DNA of 64,000 nt from Pseudomonas sp. B33.4 (lineage in GTDB: Bacteria; Pseudomonadota; Gammaproteobacteria; Pseudomonadales; Pseudomonadaceae): contig NZ_CP140706.1 in NCBI RefSeq assembly GCF_034555375.1, forward strand, positions 3,587,001-3,651,000, written 5' to 3'. The position numbers and the translations under genes are program-made. Under the pieces are notes generated by a model, which was given only the letters and a program-made list of their open reading frames with translations, ran no database searches and was not told the DNA's origin. This document shows positions 1 through 9,449 of the stretch, one piece after another (positions within the stretch are counted from its first letter, which is position 1; every line of letters starts with the position of its first letter).

Positions 1-2
1 GC

Positions 3-1316
3 ACAGGCACCCGGATACTCGGCACCTTACTCATCAGTGGCCTGTTCACACTCCAGGCCCTCGCCGCCGACCCGCAACTCAAAGTCCAGGCCCATCTGCA
101 GCCCGCCGAAGGCGCCATGGTCGGCGGCCTCGTCGAGCTGCAAATCGACGTCCTCACCGACACCTGGTTCACCAGCGCCGCCACCCTGCCCGACCTTAAA
201 CTCGACGGCGCACTGGTCATGCCGCCGGACGGTCAGGCGCAGCACCTGAATCAAACCATCGACGGCCAGGCCTTCAGCGGTTTGCGCTACAGCTACCTGA
301 TCACCCCGAACGTTGCGCGCACGTTTGATATCCCTTCTCTGACCGTGCGCGCGACACCCGGCCAAGCCACGACAGAAATCACTGCGCAAAGCCAAGCGGT
401 GCAGTTCAGCGCCGCACAACCGCCCGGTTTCAAACCCGGGGAAACCCCGCTGGTGGCCAGCGGTTTGCGTTTCACTCAAAGCATCACAAATTCGACGACG
501 CCGTTGAAAGTCGGCGACAGCATCACCCGCCAACTGACCCTGCAAGCGGACGGCGCATTGGCGATGGCGCTGCCGATTCCCGCGTTCGGTGATATCCCCG
601 GTTTGAGCCGCTATACCAAAACCCCGCAAGTCACTTCTCTGGATGATGGTCGCGGTGACATCCTTGGTGGCCAGCGCATCGACAGCGTCACCTACCGCAT
701 CGACAAGGCCGGTTCGCACACGCTGCCGGCCGTTGAGGTGAAATGGTGGGACGCCAGCACTCGCCAATCGCGCACCGCGAAAGTGCCGGCGGTGACCTTC
801 GAAGCAGCGGCCGGCACGGCCTACAAACCGGTGTTTTCGATCAGCCAAGACCTTAAGCAACTGGGCCAGAATCATCTGCGTTTCTCCACCCGCTGGCTGT
901 TGTGGCTAACGCTGATCGCCGCTGTCGTTGCCGCCGCTTATCTGTTGCGTCCGGCACTCATCCGCGCCAGAAAAAACTGGCAAGCACGCCGGCAAGCTAA
1001 ACAATGGGCGTGGCAGCAATCCCCCGACTTCGCCTGGCAACAAATCGATGCACAACTGCAAGCCCGACCGGCGCAGTTGAGCGCGCTGTACCTGTGGCTG
1101 CGGCGCAGTCGCCTGGGCCTGAAACTGGTCGATGCCGGCCCACGCCTGCAAGGCCTGTTACGCGGGCTTTACGGTCGCCAGCCGAGTACCGAGCAAACAC
1201 TCGTTCAACTGCGCGAATCATTGACTACGCTTCACAGTCAGGCCGAACAGCAACACGCAAAACCGGCCTCGGCCCTGCGCCCGCTCAACCCCGTTCACGA
1301 GAAGGATTTCCCATGA
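3..1316 (+). CDS. BatD-like membrane protein (5' end outside window)
   Basis: The reading frame is open from the first full codon and begins inside a hydrophobic signal sequence ([11 protein letters not shown]...ALA-ADP), so only the first few codons are missing. A long beta-rich exported region follows (about residues 25-285). A single membrane helix comes next ([17 protein letters not shown]), then a basic cytoplasmic tail. This signal/beta/TM/tail layout matches BatD, a partner of the VWA proteins BatA/BatB in MoxR-Bat loci, which are linked to envelope stress tolerance. The rest of the Bat locus would lie upstream, outside the window. The stop overlaps the next start (ATGA at 1313-1316), so the two genes are translationally coupled. 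The family call rests on layout and general resemblance. Confidence 0.7.
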   Translation, partial: TGTRILGTLLISGLFTLQALAADPQLKVQAHLQPAEGAMVGGLVELQIDVLTDTWFTSAATLPDLKLDGALVMPPDGQAQHLNQTIDGQAFSGLRYSYLITPNVARTFDIPSLTVRATPGQATTEITAQSQAVQFSAAQPPGFKPGETPLVASGLRFTQSITNSTTPLKVGDSITRQLTLQADGALAMALPIPAFGDIPGLSRYTKTPQVTSLDDGRGDILGGQRIDSVTYRIDKAGSHTLPAVEVKWWDASTRQSRTAKVPAVTFEAAAGTAYKPVFSISQDLKQLGQNHLRFSTRWLLWLTLIAAVVAAAYLLRPALIRARKNWQARRQAKQWAWQQSPDFAWQQIDAQLQARPAQLSALYLWLRRSRLGLKLVDAGPRLQGLLRGLYGRQPSTEQTLVQLRESLTTLHSQAEQQHAKPASALRPLNPVHEKDFP

Positions 1317-2335
1317 CGACTGCGCTACGGCAACGCCAACGTTTCGGACTCGCCCTGTTGTTTGGCCTCGCCCTGCCACTGCTGGCTCAAGCCAACGAGC
1401 CGCTGCCGTCGTGGAGTGACGGCCCGGCGAAGAAGAACATTATCGAGTTCGTGCAGGCGGTGACCGACCAGACCAGCAAGGACTTCGTCAAACCGGGCGA
1501 CCGCATCGCCGTGTTCGACAACGACGGTACGTTGTGGAGTGAACAACCGGCCTATTTCGAATTGCTGTTCGCCTTCGATGAGGTCAAGCGCACCGCCGCG
1601 CAGCATCCGGAGTGGAAAACCACCCAGCCGTTCAAAGCCGTACTGGAAAACGATCACAAGGCTCTGGCGGCTTCCGGCATGGAGGGGCTGCTGAAAATCG
1701 TTGGGGCGACCCACACCGGCATGACCACCGAGGCTTTCGATGACTACGCCAAGACCTGGCTCAGTCAGGCACGGCATCCGAAAACCGGCAAGCCGTACAC
1801 CGAGATGATCTTCCAGCCGATGCTGGAAATGCTCGACTATCTGCGCAGCCAGGACTTCAAGACCTACATCGTCTCCGGCGGCGATACCGCGTTCATGCGC
1901 GCCTTCGCCGAGAAGGTCTACGGCATCCCGCCAGAACAAGTGATCGGCACCACCTTCATCACTTCATTTCAATACAAGGACGGCAAGGCCTCGATCGTGC
2001 GCACGCCGAAACTGGCGCACAACGACGACGGCCCCGGCAAACCGGAAAGCATCGACGCGGTGATCGGCAAACGGCCGATCCTCGCCTTCGGCAACTCCGA
2101 CGGCGACCTGCAGATGCTGCAGTGGACAGCCGCCGGCTCCGGCAAGCGTTTCATGGGGCTGGTGCATCACACCGACGCCAAACGCGAATGGGCGTATGAC
2201 CGCCAATCCGATATCGGCCGGCTCGACAAGGCCCTCGACGAAGCCAATTCCCGTGGTTGGACCGTGGTCGACATGGCGTCCGAATGGCGCCGGATCTACC
2301 CGTTCGAATCGCCGGCAACCGGGCAAGTGCAATAA
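1313..2335 (+). CDS. Exported HAD-superfamily phosphatase
   Basis: The product is 340 residues with an N-terminal signal peptide ([17 protein letters not shown]) and so is probably periplasmic. HAD motif I is FDNDGT, with the nucleophile and acid/base aspartates at about D69 and D71. Motif II is IVSGGD and motif IV is AFGNSDGD near the C terminus. The fold resembles phosphoserine-phosphatase-type HAD hydrolases; the substrate is unknown. The ATG overlaps the stop of the BatD-like gene. A much longer reading frame exists upstream in the same frame, but it runs antisense-like through the BatD gene and lacks a signal peptide at its start. The arylsulfatase gene follows 70 bases later on the same strand, so the two may work together in the periplasm on phosphate or sulfate esters. 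Confidence 0.85.
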   Translation: MTTALRQRQRFGLALLFGLALPLLAQANEPLPSWSDGPAKKNIIEFVQAVTDQTSKDFVKPGDRIAVFDNDGTLWSEQPAYFELLFAFDEVKRTAAQHPEWKTTQPFKAVLENDHKALAASGMEGLLKIVGATHTGMTTEAFDDYAKTWLSQARHPKTGKPYTEMIFQPMLEMLDYLRSQDFKTYIVSGGDTAFMRAFAEKVYGIPPEQVIGTTFITSFQYKDGKASIVRTPKLAHNDDGPGKPESIDAVIGKRPILAFGNSDGDLQMLQWTAAGSGKRFMGLVHHTDAKREWAYDRQSDIGRLDKALDEANSRGWTVVDMASEWRRIYPFESPATGQVQ

Positions 2336-2405
2336 GAAAGCGTGATGCAGGACTGCAATAAACGTTAGTCGCAATAAACGACCCCCGCGAAAAGGAGCAA
2401 GTCAG

Positions 2406-3986
2406 ATGACTCGCATACGCAAGTGGCTACCCAAGCTCGCCTTAGTGGCGACTTCGGTCATGGCGCTGTCGGCAACGGCCACAGCGGCTGAAAAACCCAA
2501 CATTCTGGTGATCTTCGGCGATGACATCGGCCAGACCAACATCAGCGCCTATTCGATGGGGGTGGTTGGCTACAAGACCCCGAACATCGACCGCATCGCC
2601 AAAGAAGGCATGATGTTCACCGATTACTATGCGGAGAACAGCTGTACGGCTGGACGATCGTCGTTCATCACCGGCCAGACGCCACTGCGTACCGGTCTGT
2701 CGAAAGTCGGCATTCCCGGTGCTCCGGTGGGCCTGCAGAAACGTGACATCACCATTGCTCAGGCCCTCAAGTCGCAGGGCTATGCGACCGGCCAGTTCGG
2801 CAAGAACCACTTGGGCGACAAGGACGAATACCTGCCGACCAACCACGGTTTCGACGAATTCTTCGGCAACCTGTACCACCTCAATGCGGAAGAAGAACCT
2901 GAACGTCCGTACTGGCCGAAAGATGACGCCGAGTTCGTCAAGGCTGTGTCTCCGCGTGGCGTGATCCACAGCTTCGCCGACGGCAAGATCGAAGACACCG
3001 GCGCGCTGACCACCAAGCGCATGGAAACCATCGACGACGAAACCACCGCTGCTGCGCAAGCGTTCATCGAGAAACAGGCCAAGGCGGACAAACCGTTCTT
3101 CGTCTGGATGAACACCACGCGCATGCACTTGTTCACCCACGTGCGTGATTCGATGAAGGGCCAGAGTGGCATGCCCGGCAATGAATATGCGGACGGCATG
3201 CTCGAACACGACGCCGACGTCGGCAAACTGCTGAAAACCCTTGATGACCTGAAAATCACCGACAACACCATCGTTGTCTACACCACCGACAACGGTCCTA
3301 ACCAGTTCTCCTGGCCGGATGCGGCGACCACGCCGTTCCGCAACGAGAAAAACTCCAACTGGGAAGGTGCTTATCGCGTGCCGGCAATGGTTCGCTGGCC
3401 GGGCAAGATCAAACCCGGTGAAGTCACCAACGAGATGTTCTCGGGTCTGGACTGGTTCCCGACCTTGCTCGCAGCGGCTGGTGAAACCGATGTCGCCAAC
3501 AAGTTGCTCAAAGGCTGGGCGCCGACCTCCGGCGGCACCAGCTTCAAGGTGCATCTGGACGGTTACAACCAATTGCCTTTCCTGACCGGCCAAAGCCCTA
3601 AGAGTGAGCGTAAAGAGTTCTACTATTTCAACGACGACGGCGTGCTCGTGTCGATGCGCTATGGCAACTGGAAAGCGGTGTTCTGCGAACAACGCGCCCC
3701 GGGCGGTTTCAAGGTCTGGAGCGAACCGTTCGTGTGCCTGCGTGTACCGAAAATCTTCAACCTGCGGATGGACCCGTACGAACGTGCTGACATCGTTTCC
3801 GATCAGTACTACGACTGGACCACCAAAAACGTTTATCTGACCGAAATGGCCGTGATGAAGTCGGCGGCGTTCCTGCAGACCTTCGTCGAGTACCCACCTA
3901 GCCAGAAACCCGCCAGCTTCAGCATCGACCAGATCCGTGCTGCGGTTGACGCCAAAATCGCTGAAAAAATGAAAGCTGCACAGTAA
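2406..3986 (+). CDS. Periplasmic arylsulfatase (sulfatase family)
   Basis: The protein is 526 residues. A signal peptide (cleavage near A28) is followed by the sulfatase start PNILVIFGDD, whose two aspartates (about D39, D40) bind the metal. The formylglycine site is C80-T-A-G-R, followed by SSFITG. The second metal motif is YTTDNGPN. Sulfatases hydrolyse sulfate esters and need the Cys (or Ser) converted to formylglycine by an FGE-type enzyme; no maturase gene is visible in this window. The core is C-x-A-x-R rather than the commoner C-x-P-S-R. A strong Shine-Dalgarno (aaggag) lies upstream, and a hairpin with a T-run follows the stop. The natural substrate cannot be read from the sequence. 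Confidence 0.9.
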   Translation: MTRIRKWLPKLALVATSVMALSATATAAEKPNILVIFGDDIGQTNISAYSMGVVGYKTPNIDRIAKEGMMFTDYYAENSCTAGRSSFITGQTPLRTGLSKVGIPGAPVGLQKRDITIAQALKSQGYATGQFGKNHLGDKDEYLPTNHGFDEFFGNLYHLNAEEEPERPYWPKDDAEFVKAVSPRGVIHSFADGKIEDTGALTTKRMETIDDETTAAAQAFIEKQAKADKPFFVWMNTTRMHLFTHVRDSMKGQSGMPGNEYADGMLEHDADVGKLLKTLDDLKITDNTIVVYTTDNGPNQFSWPDAATTPFRNEKNSNWEGAYRVPAMVRWPGKIKPGEVTNEMFSGLDWFPTLLAAAGETDVANKLLKGWAPTSGGTSFKVHLDGYNQLPFLTGQSPKSERKEFYYFNDDGVLVSMRYGNWKAVFCEQRAPGGFKVWSEPFVCLRVPKIFNLRMDPYERADIVSDQYYDWTTKNVYLTEMAVMKSAAFLQTFVEYPPSQKPASFSIDQIRAAVDAKIAEKMKAAQ

Positions 3987-3998
3987 GCCCGCTGGACT

Positions 3999-4033
3999 GC
4001 CGTTCGCCCTCACCGGCGGACGGCCCTATTTTT
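3999..4033 (+). terminator. Rho-independent terminator after the sulfatase gene
   Basis: Arms gccgttcgcc (3999-4008) and ggcggacggc (4015-4024) form a 10-bp stem with one G-U pair, followed by a T-rich run. It closes the BatD/HAD/sulfatase transcription unit. Confidence 0.75.
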
Positions 4034-4056
4034 GACTTGGGACCGTATCGGCCCCA

Positions 4057-4131
4057 TTCGCGAGCAGGCTCGCTCCCACAGGGGATTTGTGGTGGACACA
4101 GGTCCAGTGTGGGAGCGAGCCTGCTCGCGAA
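4057..4131. repeat. REP doublet (REPIN), class I, 'cgctccc' variant
   Basis: Inverted arms at 4057-4080 and 4108-4131 carry the core gcgagcaggctcg and flank a short non-conserved loop. This is a Pseudomonas REP/REPIN element. This copy reads 'gggagcgagcc', whereas the other class I copies in the window read 'aggagtgagcc'. Confidence 0.9.
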
Positions 4132-4174
4132 GGAGCCAGTACCGTCACAGTGACTCTTGAATTAAGGCCTTCGC

Positions 4175-6679
4175 ATGTCCTCACGTATCGCCAGCAAGCC
4201 ATCGGCCATACCCGTCACACAAACCACCTCCCCAGCCTTGCTCGTCCCCGCGCTGCTGCTGTGCATCTCCGGCACTGCGGCGCTGGTCTATCAGGTGCTG
4301 TGGATCAAGCAACTGTCGCTGGTAGTCGGGGTCGAGGTGTACGCGATCACCACTGGCATCAGCGCGTTTTTCGCCGGGCTGGCGATCGGTGGCTGGCTGT
4401 TCGGGCGCTGGGCCGATCGCTTGCAGCAACCGGTGTTGCTGTATGCCGGGCTGGAAGTGCTGGTGGCGATTCTCGGCGTCGGCGCGACCGTGACCATGAG
4501 TCTGGCGGCCAGTCCGTTTGCCTGGCTGCAAGAGCATGTCGGCCTGCTTGCGTGGATATTGCCGTTCGCATTGGTGGGGCTGCCCGCGGTGTTGATGGGC
4601 GGCACCCTGCCGGTGCTGGTGCGTTCGCTCGCCGCCGATCCGGGCAAGGCTGGCGGTCAGTTGTATGCGGCCAATACCTTGGGGGCGATTGTCGGCACCC
4701 TGCTCGCCGCGTTTGTGTTGATCGCCAGCCTCGGCGTCCGTGGCAGCGCGTTGTTCGCGGCGATGCTCAATCTGTTGGCTGCCATCGGTGCGTTGTGGCT
4801 GGCCCGGCAGCATCCGGTGCCAGTGGCAACCCTCACTAAACATCATGCGGAAAAAGCCCCGGATCGCAGCGCGCTGTGGCTGTACTCCATCGCCGGTGGC
4901 GTGGCGCTCGGCTATGAAGTGGTCTGGTCGCAATCGATCGTGCAGTTCATGAGCACCCGCACCTACGCGTTTGCCGTGGTGCTTGCAACCTATCTGACCG
5001 GGCTGTTTATCGGCAGCGCCCTGCTCGCCCGGCGGGTCGAGCGCATTCGTGATCCGTGGGGCGTGTTCGGTTTGCTGATTGCCGGCGCAGGGCTGGTCGC
5101 CTTGCTGGAAATCGCCCTGCTCGGGCGCTGGCTGGTGATCGCGCAAAGTCAGGCGGAAATGTGGCTGTTGAGCCTGGGCGCCAGTGAACTGACCGGCATG
5201 AGCGCACGCTTCGCGGTGGCAGCCTTGAGCATTGTCTTTGTGCCGACGCTGCTGCTCGGCGCGGCGTTTCCGCTGGCCTTGCGCCTGAGTGTCGGCCATG
5301 AACGCGTCGGCCGGGATGTGGGGGCCGTGGTGGCGTTCAATACGCTCGGCGGGATTGTCGGGGTGATGCTTTGCGGCTTTCTGTTGATCCCGCTATTGGG
5401 GCTTGTGCGCACCTTGGGCCTGCTGGCGATTATCGCCGCCGGCGTCGGCTACTTTGCCGTGCGCAAAGGTCATCACGTCAAAAAAGGCCGGCGTCAGACC
5501 GTGGTTGCTCTCGGTCTGGTCTCGATTGCTTTTGCTGTGTTCACCCCGGTCGACAAACTCGCCAGCCTGCTGCCCGGTGCGCGCAACGGCAGCCTGTCGT
5601 TCTATGAAGAAGGCCGTGGTGGCACCGTCGCCGTGGTTGCTCAAGGTCGCGGCGATAACACCTTTCATCGTTTGTATATTCAAGGCGTGTCGAACACCGG
5701 TGACGCCATGCCTTCACTGCGCTACATGCGCGTGCAAGCGTTGCTGCCACTGCTGATTCACAACGGCGAGCCGCGCTCGACGCTGGTGATCGGTTTCGGC
5801 ACCGGCATCACCGCCGGCGCCATGTTGCGCTATCCGGGCCTGGAACATCGGGTGGTCGCCGAGCTGCTGCCGTCGGTGGTCAAAGCCGCGCCACTGTTCA
5901 AAGGCAACTTCAACGCCGCCAGCGATCCCGGCGTCGATGTGCGTCTGCGCGACGGGCGCCAGGAACTGTTGCGCAGTGCGCAAAGCTACGACCTGATCAC
6001 CCTCGAACCGCCACCGCCGTCTGCGGCCGGCGTAGTCAATTTGTATTCGCGGGATTTCTACCAGTTGGCGGCCAGTCGCCTTGAGCACAAAGGCATCGTC
6101 GCCCAGTGGCTGCCGCTGCCGACGCAGAACATTGATGACTCGCGTTCGCTCGTGCGCAGCTTCCTCGACGTGTTCCCGTACGCGTCGCTGTGGACCAGCG
6201 AGTTCCACGAGATGTTGCTGGTCGGTTCGCTGCAACCGATGGAACTGGACGCCGCGAAAATCACCGCGCGTTTCCAGCAGGACAGCGTACGCAGCACCTT
6301 GCAGGATGTCGGCATCGGTTCCGCCGCTGCCCTGCTCGCGACCTGGGTCACCGATCGCGCCGGCCTCGAGCGTTTTGCTGCCGACGCGCCGGCGGTAACC
6401 GACGATCAGCCCCGTATCGAATATGCGCCGTGGGTGCGCAGCAAGGAGATCACGCGGGTGTTGCCGGCACTGTTGGATCTGTATCAGGCGCCGCCATTGG
6501 TGAATGCCGATGCCGGGTTCAACGAGCGCATGGAAATCCATCGCCAGCGCCTGATGCAGTTCTATCGCGCCAGCCTGCATGCCTACGACGGCGACCGCGA
6601 TGCCTGGGCACGGGATATCGGTGAAGTGATGCGCAGTGATGGTGGCAACCCCTATTTCCGCTGGTTCGTCGGCAAGTAA
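4175..6679 (+). CDS. Fused MFS transporter / spermidine-synthase-like protein
   Basis: The protein is 834 residues. The N-terminal part (about 20-460) holds at least 10 hydrophobic helices arranged as a membrane carrier. The C-terminal part (about 490-800) is a class I methyltransferase-like fold related to spermidine synthase, with a nucleotide-binding loop VIGFGTGITAG near residue 540. The usual synthase active-site region (an Asp-Pro-x-Gly-Pro stretch before FY) reads LEPPPPSAAG, so the catalytic Asp is not conserved and true aminopropyl transfer is doubtful. Such fusions are widespread and of unknown function. The start at 4175 fits the beginning of the first hydrophobic region with a weak aagg upstream. 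It stands alone between a REP doublet and the J-domain gene. Confidence 0.8.
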   Translation: MSSRIASKPSAIPVTQTTSPALLVPALLLCISGTAALVYQVLWIKQLSLVVGVEVYAITTGISAFFAGLAIGGWLFGRWADRLQQPVLLYAGLEVLVAILGVGATVTMSLAASPFAWLQEHVGLLAWILPFALVGLPAVLMGGTLPVLVRSLAADPGKAGGQLYAANTLGAIVGTLLAAFVLIASLGVRGSALFAAMLNLLAAIGALWLARQHPVPVATLTKHHAEKAPDRSALWLYSIAGGVALGYEVVWSQSIVQFMSTRTYAFAVVLATYLTGLFIGSALLARRVERIRDPWGVFGLLIAGAGLVALLEIALLGRWLVIAQSQAEMWLLSLGASELTGMSARFAVAALSIVFVPTLLLGAAFPLALRLSVGHERVGRDVGAVVAFNTLGGIVGVMLCGFLLIPLLGLVRTLGLLAIIAAGVGYFAVRKGHHVKKGRRQTVVALGLVSIAFAVFTPVDKLASLLPGARNGSLSFYEEGRGGTVAVVAQGRGDNTFHRLYIQGVSNTGDAMPSLRYMRVQALLPLLIHNGEPRSTLVIGFGTGITAGAMLRYPGLEHRVVAELLPSVVKAAPLFKGNFNAASDPGVDVRLRDGRQELLRSAQSYDLITLEPPPPSAAGVVNLYSRDFYQLAASRLEHKGIVAQWLPLPTQNIDDSRSLVRSFLDVFPYASLWTSEFHEMLLVGSLQPMELDAAKITARFQQDSVRSTLQDVGIGSAAALLATWVTDRAGLERFAADAPAVTDDQPRIEYAPWVRSKEITRVLPALLDLYQAPPLVNADAGFNERMEIHRQRLMQFYRASLHAYDGDRDAWARDIGEVMRSDGGNPYFRWFVGK

Positions 6680-6780
6680 ACGACGGCTGAGGACTTTTCG
6701 ACGCGAAACAGGTAGGGTGCGCAAAATCAAAGTGCCATCACTGGACCGCGTCGCAGGTTTTCAATGGAGTTGTACACGCA

Positions 6781-8409
6781 ATGAGTTGCTGGACCGTCCT
6801 TGGCCTTACGGCCGACGCCGATACGCGCAGTATCAAACGCCAATACGCTGCCCTGCTCAAACAGACCCGTCCGGACGAAGACGCCGAGGGCTTCCAGCGC
6901 CTGCGTGACGCCTATGAGCAAGCCCTGAATTACAAGGAATGGGCGCAGGCCAACGAAAACACAGAGAGCGAAGACGACAGCTGGGATTTGACCGGCCTGA
7001 CCGTGGTCGAAGTCGATGCCTTGCAACAGGCAACTCGCTCGCTGCAAGGCACCAGCCTTGCGCAGTTGCAACAACGCCATGCCCTCGCCGTTGAGCAGGG
7101 TTGCGCGCATATCCTCGAAGAAACCCTGCTGCAGCATTGCATCGAGAACCCGCAAACATCGGCGCCGATGGTCGATTGGGCGGTGCAGACCTATCACTGG
7201 TTCAGTGCCTGGCAGCGCCTGGAACTGGATGAGGAATCCATCGAACATTTGCTCGATCAGCAGCGCGAACGCATTACTCGACCGCTGCGTGATGCCCTCG
7301 ATCGTGAGGACAGTGCGGCCTTTTTGCAGGCCTACGCACAGTGCGGCCAATGTCTGTGGCTCGACGCTGAAGTACACCGGCTGTGGTTCAACCTGTTCCT
7401 GAGTCGATTGCTACTGGACAGCGAACACTGGTCCTGCGCTGTTTTCGAGCAGGTTTGTGCGGGCCAGGGCTGGCATTCCGGCCCGGCCAACCGTTGCCCG
7501 CAAGATGAATGGAAGCGTCTGGTCGCGCGCCATGAGGCACCGATTTTTATCGCGCAACAACGTCAGCTCGCGCAAGAGCCACCCGCCACTGCCGAACACC
7601 GCGCCGCGCGCCTGTTGCTCGGGAGCGGCCCGTTCAGCCAGCGTCGCGCGCTGGCCCGGCGCCTGCGTGAGAAAGATTGGGAGCATTGCCGACATTTGAG
7701 TTCGGCGCTGTATGCCAATCATCCGAAGGTCTGTGCAGAGTTGCCCGGTGGCACCGCGTTTTTCTGGCGTGACTGGGAGCTGAGCCGTGGCGAATGGCCG
7801 ACCTACCTTGGCGTGGTGCTGGCCTGTCTGATCGGTGCGTTTACTCATTTCATCCCGCTGGGGCTGCGCGTCACCGGGCTGTTCAATATCGTCATGACCT
7901 CAACGATCGTGTTTGGGGTGATCGCTGCGGGCATCAACTGGCTGACTCACGAATTGGCGCACACCCATTGGCTGCTGGATGACCGCCTCAGCGCACGGTT
8001 GTGGCCAGGGTTCGCCAAGGAGGCTGCACCGTTCGGCATACTGCGTGATCTGATTCCCTGCGCATTGATGGTGGCTGGGCTCAGCTGGTTTTTCGGCCCC
8101 ATCGCTGGCGGCGTCTATGCCGCCACACTGGCCTGCGTGGGTTTGATCCGTCGCCGTCAGGTCAAGCCACACACGTCCTGGGAAAAGACCAACCTGCCGG
8201 CGAAAATCGGCCTGACGCTACTCGGCGTTGTCGCCCTGGTGCTGGTGCTGGGCGTGTTCAAAGTGGCCGCCAGTCAAGGCACGGTCAATCGCAATCAGGG
8301 GCTACAACCCTGGGCCGAGCGTTTGTGTAGCCGGTTGCCGGCGAGTTCTTTCGATTGCGGCGCTCCCGCCACCCGTGAACAGTGGTATCCCGCGGAGGCA
8401 CGGCCATGA
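6781..8409 (+). CDS. Membrane protein with N-terminal J-like domain
   Basis: The protein is 542 residues. Residues 1-50 (CWTVLGL...IKRQYAALLKQ...FQRLRDAYEQAL) match the J-domain helix pattern, but the catalytic HPD is replaced by RPD (about residues 30-32). A soluble helical region extends to about residue 330. Several membrane helices then cluster at about 335-360, 365-385, 425-450 and 480-500. Proteins of this type are common in Pseudomonas and their role is unknown. A J domain without HPD would not be expected to stimulate a DnaK-type ATPase normally. The stop overlaps the start of the next gene (ATGA at 8406-8409), which points to a two-gene operon. Confidence 0.7.
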   Translation: MSCWTVLGLTADADTRSIKRQYAALLKQTRPDEDAEGFQRLRDAYEQALNYKEWAQANENTESEDDSWDLTGLTVVEVDALQQATRSLQGTSLAQLQQRHALAVEQGCAHILEETLLQHCIENPQTSAPMVDWAVQTYHWFSAWQRLELDEESIEHLLDQQRERITRPLRDALDREDSAAFLQAYAQCGQCLWLDAEVHRLWFNLFLSRLLLDSEHWSCAVFEQVCAGQGWHSGPANRCPQDEWKRLVARHEAPIFIAQQRQLAQEPPATAEHRAARLLLGSGPFSQRRALARRLREKDWEHCRHLSSALYANHPKVCAELPGGTAFFWRDWELSRGEWPTYLGVVLACLIGAFTHFIPLGLRVTGLFNIVMTSTIVFGVIAAGINWLTHELAHTHWLLDDRLSARLWPGFAKEAAPFGILRDLIPCALMVAGLSWFFGPIAGGVYAATLACVGLIRRRQVKPHTSWEKTNLPAKIGLTLLGVVALVLVLGVFKVAASQGTVNRNQGLQPWAERLCSRLPASSFDCGAPATREQWYPAEARP

Positions 8410-9401
8410 CGTCGAGATTCATGTTTGTCAGCGGCGTAGTGGTCGTTCTGGTGGTGATGGGGCTGTCGAGCGCGACCCGGCCGTTCCTGAAACTCGATCT
8501 GTGGCTTGATCAGCGCGAATCCCTTGTGACCGCCCAGGCCAATGCGTTGAGTCCGATCATCGCCTGCGTCAACCGCGTCGATGTGCACTGGCGCAACGCC
8601 TACGACAAATTCGAACGTCCGCGGCCAACAAGTGATGCATTCGGGCATTATCTTGCTGAGGCACGGGATTTCGACAACACGGATGCGTACACCGTGCAGG
8701 ACATCCAAAAGGATCTCTGCCTCAGTCATATCAACGAAAAACTCGAACTCTTGGCCTATCAGCCAGTGCTTTCACAAAAAGTCCGTGACTACGCGCAAGC
8801 ACTGCAGGGAGCAGCGGTGATCTTTACGCCGGAGCGACTCGACAGAAGTGCGAATTTTTATGCCACGCCGCTCGCCCGGTTGTCCCAGGGCTCGGGGCAA
8901 ATCCAGGCCGCCAGCAATGCCTACATCAATGCATCGACAGCCTTGCGAGAGGAACTGCTGCCACTGGACGTGGCTCAGCGCCCCGAGCAGCTCAAGCTGC
9001 TGGAAGCGCGCGTGGGTAAGGAGATCCACTGGTCGCTGCTGGCGTACATGATTCAGGCCCGGGAGACACTGGACCTGCTCGAAGACGGGATGAAACACCG
9101 CACGCTGACCCCGCAAGCCGTGGCCGACACCACCGCCGATCTGCAACAGGCGTGGGATCGCCACGAGCCGCTCATGGGCCTTCGTTTGGGTGGTTTGCGA
9201 AACAAGGACGATGACGCGCGTGACTTGTGGGATTACATCCGCGCGCCCTCGCAAACGTATCTCGACGCGTTGAGAACCCTGCACGAGGACTGGCAAAACC
9301 ACGCCGAACCGCAACGCTTGAGCGACGACTACTACGCCGTCACTCGCGGTTACGACGTCCTGCTCAGTCACTACAACCGCCGGGCGCGCGCCGACTTCTG
9401 A
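8406..9401 (+). CDS. DUF3829 (YiiG-like) exported protein
   Basis: The protein is 331 residues. An N-terminal hydrophobic helix (FMFVSGVVVVLVVMGL) serves as a signal or anchor, and an all-alpha region follows. The sequence ...ANALSPIIACVNRVD... early in the mature part fits the DUF3829/YiiG family of envelope proteins. The ATG overlaps the stop of the J-like protein gene, so the two proteins are probably co-translated and may act at the same membrane. The function is unknown. The in-frame start 24 bases upstream (8382) lies inside the preceding gene and lacks a better ribosome site. Confidence 0.65.
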   Translation: MTSRFMFVSGVVVVLVVMGLSSATRPFLKLDLWLDQRESLVTAQANALSPIIACVNRVDVHWRNAYDKFERPRPTSDAFGHYLAEARDFDNTDAYTVQDIQKDLCLSHINEKLELLAYQPVLSQKVRDYAQALQGAAVIFTPERLDRSANFYATPLARLSQGSGQIQAASNAYINASTALREELLPLDVAQRPEQLKLLEARVGKEIHWSLLAYMIQARETLDLLEDGMKHRTLTPQAVADTTADLQQAWDRHEPLMGLRLGGLRNKDDDARDLWDYIRAPSQTYLDALRTLHEDWQNHAEPQRLSDDYYAVTRGYDVLLSHYNRRARADF

Positions 9402-9449
9402 GGGTGTGCACAGACCGGAGATTCCTCGCGGACCTCCGGCCTCGTGCGT

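Noticed and set aside
2442..4013. 523-codon open frame antisense to the sulfatase
   Set aside because: Shadow of codon bias; the sense protein has all sulfatase motifs.
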